From: JAWXUE01 sp044432925 | GTDB taxonomy: Bacteria; Bacillota_I; Bacilli_A; Acholeplasmatales; Anaeroplasmataceae | Length of the DNA: 19,075 nucleotides | Direction: 5' to 3' | NCBI GenBank assembly: GCA_044432925.1 | Contig: JAWXUE010000025.1 | Span: 1-19,075 of the forward strand | Shown here: in pieces, positions 14,953-19,075 of the stretch | How positions within the stretch are numbered: position 1 is the first letter of the stretch | How the letters are laid out: each line of letters begins with the position of its first letter | Program-made: the position numbers and the translations under genes | Notes under the pieces: model-generated | Databases searched by the model: none | What the model was told of the DNA's origin: nothing | Seen by the model: only the letters and a program-made list of their open reading frames with translations

Positions 14953-15642
14953 CTACATATTTTTTGTAAAATCACTAATTTTGTTTGTTGTTTGCTCTTG
15001 TTGGGCACATTTTGTAATCGTAGCAATTCCATCGCCTTTTTGTTCACCATAATTTCCAAAATAAGCATGGTTTCCACCATCAATTTTATGTACATTTTGT
15101 GTATAATCTAACTCTGAAAGTATTTTATCATGCTCTCCGTATATAGTTATTGATTTATTTATAGGATAATCACCATAAATATATGCTCCTAATAGTATTA
15201 AACCATCTATTTTATCTTCATTACTAGATGCATAACTACTAGCAAAAGCACCACCCATTGAATGTCCACCTATAAACCATTTATCATTTTCATATAATTC
15301 AAATACTTCTTCTGCTTTATTACTACCTAATAAAGCTAAATTAAATGGCATTTGAATTAAATAAACATTTATACCTTCTTTTGATATCATATCTAATAAA
15401 GGTAAATAAGAATTACTTTCAACTTTAGCACCAGGATAAAATATAAATCCTATATCTGAAGGTGTTGTAGATGGTATATAAGTTATATCTTTAGTAACTA
15501 CTATATCTTCTCTTAATTCTAATATATCTAATGCACTTTGTTCAGCTTTGTAATAAATACTTGTATAAACAAAGAATCCTATTGTACTTAATAAAGTTAA
15601 TCCTAATAAAGTACTAATTATTATAATTATTACTTTTTTCAT
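14953..15642 (-). CDS. Membrane-anchored alpha/beta hydrolase
   Basis: A 229-aa alpha/beta-fold hydrolase with an N-terminal uncleaved-signal-type anchor (KKVIIIIISTLLGLTLLSTI, 2-21, followed by more apolar residues), so the catalytic domain probably faces outward. The nucleophile elbow is GGHSMGG (125-131, Ser128). The likely acid is Asp172 (in YGEHDK) and the catalytic His is His192 (in GGNHAYFG). It resembles small PF12695-type hydrolases; the substrate is unknown. I prefer the ATG at 15640-15642, one base after the stop of the upstream gene, implying translational coupling. A TTG three codons earlier (15651) is possible. It is last in the cysK-cysE block, so a link to that metabolism is possible but unproven. 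Confidence 0.82.
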   Translation of the reverse strand: MKKVIIIIISTLLGLTLLSTIGFFVYTSIYYKAEQSALDILELREDIVVTKDITYIPSTTPSDIGFIFYPGAKVESNSYLPLLDMISKEGINVYLIQMPFNLALLGSNKAEEVFELYENDKWFIGGHSMGGAFASSYASSNEDKIDGLILLGAYIYGDYPINKSITIYGEHDKILSELDYTQNVHKIDGGNHAYFGNYGEQKGDGIATITKCAQQEQTTNKISDFTKNM

Positions 15643-15643
15643 A

Positions 15644-16081
15644 TTAACCAATTACAAAATATAAAATTAAACCTATTGTAAACATTGCTATAAATCCAGT
15701 AATCATCCAGAATAAAGTTTTAGAATATCCTTTAGGACTTATTTTACCCATTCTATCTAATTCTTTTATAATTGGGTGTAATGAAATATAATAAACAAAA
15801 ATAGAAGCTATTAATACTATTGTTGCATATACTTTTAATTCATCACTACCTTTTAATACTATAACAAATAATAAAACAATAAATATTAACTTAACATTTG
15901 CTACCCAGTTTTTTAAATAATTAACAAATAAGTGGATGTCTTTTTTTCCTTCTGATGATTTATAAGAATCAAACACAGCAATACCATTACCATATTTGAA
16001 TTTTGGTTTAAAATATAAAATAAATACATTTGATAACTCCATTAAACAAAATGCTATAATTATATAGTCTAAAATATTCAT
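15644..16081 (-). CDS. Small four-helix membrane protein, unknown function
   Basis: A 145-aa hydrophobic protein I do not recognise. Four membrane segments are visible: about 5-24 (YIIIAFCLMELSNVFILYF), 61-80 (VANVKLIFIVLLFVIVL), 85-103 (VYATIVLIASIFVYYIS) and 123-144 (TLFWMITGFIAMFTIGLILYF). A basic and polar loop separates the first two (KPKFKYGNG through SSEGKKDIH). Its ATG starts two bases after the cysE stop, with AAAGGA upstream inside the end of cysE. Its own stop is one base from the hydrolase start. This placement inside the cysteine operon is the only clue to its role, which might be transport or support of the membrane hydrolase. Confidence 0.7.
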   Translation of the reverse strand: MNILDYIIIAFCLMELSNVFILYFKPKFKYGNGIAVFDSYKSSEGKKDIHLFVNYLKNWVANVKLIFIVLLFVIVLKGSDELKVYATIVLIASIFVYYISLHPIIKELDRMGKISPKGYSKTLFWMITGFIAMFTIGLILYFVIG

Positions 16082-16083
16082 AC

Positions 16084-16893
16084 TTAAATTCCTTTTACTT
16101 TCTGTAATTGTTCATAATTAGTAAAAATTATTTTACTAAATGCTTCTACTGATTTTGTAATAAATACATTACTACCTATTACGCTTGATTTACCTATAAC
16201 AGTTTGACCACCTAAAATAGATGCCCCTGAATAAATTGTTACATCATCTTCTATAGTAGGATGTCTTTTTACATTTCTTAATTCTTCAATATTACTTAAT
16301 GATAAAGCCCCTAATGTTACACCTTGATATATTTTTACATTACTTCCTATTGTACTTGTTTCACCTATTACTACACCTGTACCGTGATCAATAAAAAAAT
16401 TATTAGCAATACTAGCTTTAGGATGAATGTCTATCCCTGTTTTAGAATGAGCATGTTCACTAATAATTCTAGGAACTGATGAAACATTCAACTTAGCTAA
16501 GATATTTGCAATACGATATAAACAAATAGCGTAAAACCCTGGATAACTAATTATTATTTCAGCTTCATTAACAACAGCAGGGTCAGACGTTAAAAATGCT
16601 GTTATATCGCCATTTAATTTACTTTTTAAATTAGGTATTTCTTTTAAAAAAGAATTAATTATTTCTTCTTTATTATTAATTTCTAATTTATTTAAAATAT
16701 CATTTAATATTTCTTTAATTATAATTAATTTATTTTCAATATATACTTCTACATCTTTATCAATAACTTCATTATATCCTAAAAATAATATATTTCTAAC
16801 TTCTGTAACAAATCTTATTATTTCATCCCTATTTAAAATATTAGAAGTACACTTATTACTAACTTTTAATAACTCTTTCACAATATCTTTCAT
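16084..16893 (-). CDS. cysE: Serine O-acetyltransferase
   Basis: A 269-aa enzyme that makes O-acetyl-L-serine from serine and acetyl-CoA, the first step of cysteine synthesis. The N-terminal half is helical and contains the SATase segment SDPAV (Asp104) and YPGFYAICLYRIA. The C-terminal half is a left-handed beta-helix of hexapeptide repeats (about 153-250). The catalytic pair appears as IDHGTG (Asp169-His170), and His211 in RHPTI matches the second conserved histidine. The N-terminal 100 residues are longer and more divergent than in the short Bacillus enzyme, as in some anaerobe homologues. The ATG begins one base after the cysK stop, with GGAG inside the end of cysK. With cysK this completes serine-to-cysteine conversion from sulfide. 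Confidence 0.94.
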   Translation of the reverse strand: MKDIVKELLKVSNKCTSNILNRDEIIRFVTEVRNILFLGYNEVIDKDVEVYIENKLIIIKEILNDILNKLEINNKEEIINSFLKEIPNLKSKLNGDITAFLTSDPAVVNEAEIIISYPGFYAICLYRIANILAKLNVSSVPRIISEHAHSKTGIDIHPKASIANNFFIDHGTGVVIGETSTIGSNVKIYQGVTLGALSLSNIEELRNVKRHPTIEDDVTIYSGASILGGQTVIGKSSVIGSNVFITKSVEAFSKIIFTNYEQLQKVKGI

Positions 16894-16894
16894 A

Positions 16895-17800
16895 TTATTC
16901 TCCTATAGATAAATACTTAACTAATGAATCAGGAAATACTAAAACAATATTTTTATCTTTAAGATTATTCTTTTTGATATATTGTACTACACCAGAAAAT
17001 GCTGCTCCACTTGATATACCGATAAACGCTACTTCTTCTTTATTTACTTCATTCATTGCATCAAATGCTTCTTCATTACTAACCATTAAAACTTCATCAA
17101 CAAATTCTAAAGATAAAGTATTTGGTTTAAAACCTGCTCCTATACCTTGAATCATATGAGGACCTTTAGGTTTATTGTTTAGAATTGCTGATGCACTAGG
17201 TTCTATACCTATTACTTTAATATTATCATTTTGTTCTTTAAAATATCTACCACATCCACTAATAGTACCACCTGTACCTATACCAGAAAAGAAATATTCT
17301 AAATTTACTTCATCGTAAATTTCTTTAGCTGTTGTATTATAATGAGCAAGTGGATTGTTACTATTCTCAAATTGAGAAGGAATAAAACTATTTTTATATT
17401 CTTTTGCTAATTCTTCTGCTTTAGCAATTGCACCACTCATACCTAAAGATTTATCTGTTAAAATAATTTCTGCATGATATGCTTTAATAATAGCTATTCT
17501 TTCTTTACTCATATTCTCAGGCATTATAATAATACATTTAATATTATAATATAAACAAATAGCAGCTAGAGCAATACCTGTGTTACCACTAGTAGGTTCT
17601 ATAATAGTACTTTCTTTATTTATTAAATTACTTTCTAATGCATTATTAATCATATTTAATGCTATTCTATCTTTAACTGAACCAAATGGATTACCTGATT
17701 CTATTTTAGCATAAATATTATTTTCATATTTTTCGCTTAATTTACTTAGTTTTAATAATTTTGTATTACCTATTGTTTCTAATATATTGTTATAAATCAT
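16895..17800 (-). CDS. cysK: Cysteine synthase A (O-acetylserine sulfhydrylase)
   Basis: A 301-aa PLP-dependent enzyme that joins sulfide to O-acetylserine to give cysteine. Hallmarks are IGNTKLLKL (10-18), the PLP-binding lysine in NPFGSVKDR (Lys43), PTSGNTGIALA, and the phosphate-binding GIGTGGTISG. The family is otherwise intact and of normal length. I prefer the ATG at 17798-17800, giving MIYNNILETIGNT as in typical CysK proteins, because AGGAG lies eight bases upstream. The ATG two codons earlier (17804-17806) is almost in contact with that site. It is the first gene of the cysK-cysE-membrane protein-hydrolase run and has a -10 box just upstream inside an AT-rich inverted repeat. A related cystathionine or phosphoserine-using synthase cannot be excluded by eye, but cysE next door favours CysK. 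Confidence 0.93.
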   Translation of the reverse strand: MIYNNILETIGNTKLLKLSKLSEKYENNIYAKIESGNPFGSVKDRIALNMINNALESNLINKESTIIEPTSGNTGIALAAICLYYNIKCIIIMPENMSKERIAIIKAYHAEIILTDKSLGMSGAIAKAEELAKEYKNSFIPSQFENSNNPLAHYNTTAKEIYDEVNLEYFFSGIGTGGTISGCGRYFKEQNDNIKVIGIEPSASAILNNKPKGPHMIQGIGAGFKPNTLSLEFVDEVLMVSNEEAFDAMNEVNKEEVAFIGISSGAAFSGVVQYIKKNNLKDKNIVLVFPDSLVKYLSIGE

Positions 17801-17813
17801 ATTCATTTCTCCT

Positions 17814-17857
17814 TTAATTAAAAATACATATATTATACTATGTTATTTTTTAATTAA
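17814..17857 (-). repeat. AT-rich inverted repeat around the cysK -10 box
   Basis: TTAATTAAAAATA (17814-17826) recurs in inverted form as TATTTTTTAATTAA (17844-17857), with one extra T. The arms flank the cysK -10 box and the near arm abuts the ribosome-binding site. It may be an operator or mRNA hairpin, but it is made only of A and T and could be chance in DNA this AT-rich. Confidence 0.35.
17832..17837 (-). promoter_or_regulatory. -10 box of the cysK operon
   Basis: TATAAT stands about 30 bases before the cysK start. No good -35 hexamer is found at 16-18 bases upstream (only ATATTA/TATTAA), so the promoter may be weak or activator-dependent. No terminator separates it from yeiH. Confidence 0.45.
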
Positions 17858-17868
17858 TATTCATTTTT

Positions 17869-18930
17869 TTAAAACGTTACAAGTCCCATAGCAATCTCTA
17901 CTACTAATGCTACAATTACTACTAAAGTAGATATAATAAAACCATGTAACATAGGTCTAGGACCACTTGCTTTCATTTCTTTAAAACTAGTTTTCATTCC
18001 AATTGCAGCAAGTGCTATTATCATAATAAAACTACTTACACTTTTTGTACTACTAGAAAAAGACTCAGAAAATAATCCTACACTATTTAAAATAGCCATA
18101 AGTAAAAATCCAACGATAAACCAAGGGATTATTTTAACTATATTAACTTTTTTCTTTTCTACTACTTCTGTATTACTATTTTTTCTTTTAATACGCATAT
18201 TAATAAAAGAAAATATTAATACAACAGGTATAATACTAAGAGTACGTGTTAATTTAACCATAACTGCATATTCTTGAGCTGCTTCACTAAATGCTCCTGC
18301 TGCAGCTACTACACTAGAAGTATCATTTACTGCTGTACCAGCCCATAAACCATAAGCTTGATCACTTAATCCTAAAGCAAATCCCATAATAGGAAATAAT
18401 ACTATCATTATCATATCAAATATAAATGTTGCACTCATCGCCATAGCAACATCATTATCTTCAGCATCAATTACAGGTGATATTGCAGCAATCGCACTTC
18501 CCCCACAAATTCCCGTTCCTGCTGATATTAAATTTGATACTTTCCAATCTAATTTTAATAATTTACCAACTATATATCCCCCACCAAAACAAGTTAATAG
18601 AGTAAATACCATAACTACTAAAGATTGTCCTCCTACTGTTAATATCATATTAACACTTAAAGAACCTCCTAGTAATATAATAGCAAATTTTAATAGTTTT
18701 TTAGATGCAAAATCTAATCCTTTTTTTAAACATTTAGGACACCAAAAGAAATTAATTGTAACACCTATAAATAACGCTATAACAGAACCACCTATTAAAT
18801 GTAATCCAACTAAATGTTCTAATCCATATCCTATAAAATATGCTGCAATTGCTATAACTACAGATACTATTAGTCCTGGTAGGATTTCTTTTATATTATT
18901 TAATAATAAAGCCATTTTTAATTTATTCAT
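17869..18930 (-). CDS. yeiH: YeiH-family putative sulfate/anion exporter
   Basis: A 353-aa polytopic membrane protein of the YeiH/UPF0324 family (PF03601), annotated in other bacteria as putative sulfate exporters. About ten hydrophobic segments are visible. Family-typical stretches include FAIILLGGSLSV (about 82-93), SAGTGICGGSAIAAISPVI (about 136-154), the GTAVNDTSSVVAAAG segment (about 198-212) and the C-terminal AAIGMKTSFKEMK. A short Cys-containing loop CPKCLKKG near 65 is notable. The order beside cysK and cysE supports a sulfur-related role, for instance disposal of sulfate or sulfite, but the substrate is inferred. It has its own extended -10 promoter and is divergent from the oxidoreductase gene at the right edge. 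The Shine-Dalgarno site (AAGAGA) is modest. Confidence 0.88.
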   Translation of the reverse strand: MNKLKMALLLNNIKEILPGLIVSVVIAIAAYFIGYGLEHLVGLHLIGGSVIALFIGVTINFFWCPKCLKKGLDFASKKLLKFAIILLGGSLSVNMILTVGGQSLVVMVFTLLTCFGGGYIVGKLLKLDWKVSNLISAGTGICGGSAIAAISPVIDAEDNDVAMAMSATFIFDMIMIVLFPIMGFALGLSDQAYGLWAGTAVNDTSSVVAAAGAFSEAAQEYAVMVKLTRTLSIIPVVLIFSFINMRIKRKNSNTEVVEKKKVNIVKIIPWFIVGFLLMAILNSVGLFSESFSSSTKSVSSFIMIIALAAIGMKTSFKEMKASGPRPMLHGFIISTLVVIVALVVEIAMGLVTF

Positions 18931-18953
18931 AATAATCTCTTCTTTCCTTTAAC

Positions 18954-18962
18954 ATTATATCA
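18954..18962 (-). promoter_or_regulatory. Extended -10 promoter of yeiH
   Basis: TGATATAAT on the minus strand is an extended -10 element (TG at 18961-18962, TATAAT at 18954-18959). No good -35 match lies 17 bases upstream. Transcription would start close to 18947, about 17 bases before the ATG. Confidence 0.55.
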
Positions 18963-19003
18963 TATTAATTAATTAAATTGTATTATTTTACACGCATTTA
19001 GTA

Positions 19004-19009
19004 TATAAT
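19004..19009 (+). promoter_or_regulatory. -10 box of the plus-strand oxidoreductase gene
   Basis: TATAAT lies 23 bases before the ATG at 19033, with no strong -35 box. It is flanked by TTTTACA (18986-18992) and its inverse TGTAAAA (19015-19021), a possible operator with 7-base arms and a 22-base gap. The 100-base divergent region thus serves both genes. Confidence 0.45.
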
Positions 19010-19032
19010 AACAATGTAAAAGGGGTGTTTTT

Positions 19033-19075
19033 ATGATAAATATCGGAATTTTAGGTTGTGGTTGGATTGCTGAGG
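19033..19075 (+). CDS. Gfo/Idh/MocA-type oxidoreductase, N-terminal fragment
   Basis: Only the first 14 codons lie inside the window: MINIGILGCGWIAE. This is a Rossmann-fold dinucleotide-binding start (GxGxxA in GCGWIA) in the form typical of Gfo/Idh/MocA-family NAD(P)-dependent dehydrogenases. AAAAGGGG stands seven bases upstream as ribosome-binding site. The gene is divergent from yeiH and is cut by the window edge, so the substrate and length are unknown. Confidence 0.7.
   Translation, partial: MINIGILGCGWIAE

Overview
The window is a very AT-rich stretch of a Gram-positive-type bacterial chromosome. The combination of SepF, YlmH, a T-box-controlled ileS, trigger factor, Lon and TTGATT/TATAAT-type promoters points to Bacillota. 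Tryptophan is read from TGG, and one short gene appears to end at TGA, so this looks like the standard code rather than the mycoplasma code. An Erysipelotrichia-like or Mollicutes-related lineage that kept the standard code is my inference; no 16S rRNA or other decisive marker is present. All complete genes lie on the minus strand, so transcription runs from high to low coordinates. Only a truncated gene at the right edge is on the plus strand.

Layout from right to left, in the direction of transcription. (1) 19033-19075 is the first few codons of a plus-strand Gfo/Idh/MocA-type oxidoreductase, divergent from yeiH. (2) 18930-14953 is a sulfur/cysteine block: a YeiH-family putative sulfate/anion exporter, then cysK, cysE, a small four-helix membrane protein and a membrane-anchored alpha/beta hydrolase. 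The last four are packed with gaps of one or two bases. (3) 14865-13536 holds a membrane protein with a PH-like region and a C-terminal G-T-L/M-V-R-P repeat array, then a stand-alone LuxR/GerE-type HTH protein. The ribosome-binding site of the HTH gene is buried in a 13-bp inverted repeat. (4) 13404-9739 holds the protein quality-control pair tig and lon. (5) 9555-3253 holds five tightly overlapping genes, jetA-jetB-jetC-sepF-ylmH. (6) 3167-185 holds ileS under its own promoter and an isoleucine T-box, followed by a strong terminator.

The most striking feature is block 5. JetA, JetB and JetC look like the kleisin, winged-helix (KITE-like) and SMC-like ATPase subunits of a Wadjet/MksBEF condensin. 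The nuclease subunit JetD (MksG), which normally completes the plasmid-cutting Wadjet operon, is absent. Its usual place is taken by sepF, which encodes the membrane anchor of FtsZ, followed by ylmH and ileS, as in the classical Gram-positive division cluster. Stop and start codons overlap through the block, and the stop codon of jetC is part of the sepF ribosome-binding site. This arrangement suggests a domesticated, nuclease-free loop-extruding complex co-expressed with the division machinery rather than a mobile defence island. That functional reading is inference.

Other notable points are the promoter/hairpin arrangement that could restrict translation of the HTH gene to its own transcript, the repeat-bearing PH-like membrane protein, and a fully legible Ile T-box with an AUC specifier. 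I found no tRNA, rRNA, CRISPR array, insertion sequence or phage gene.
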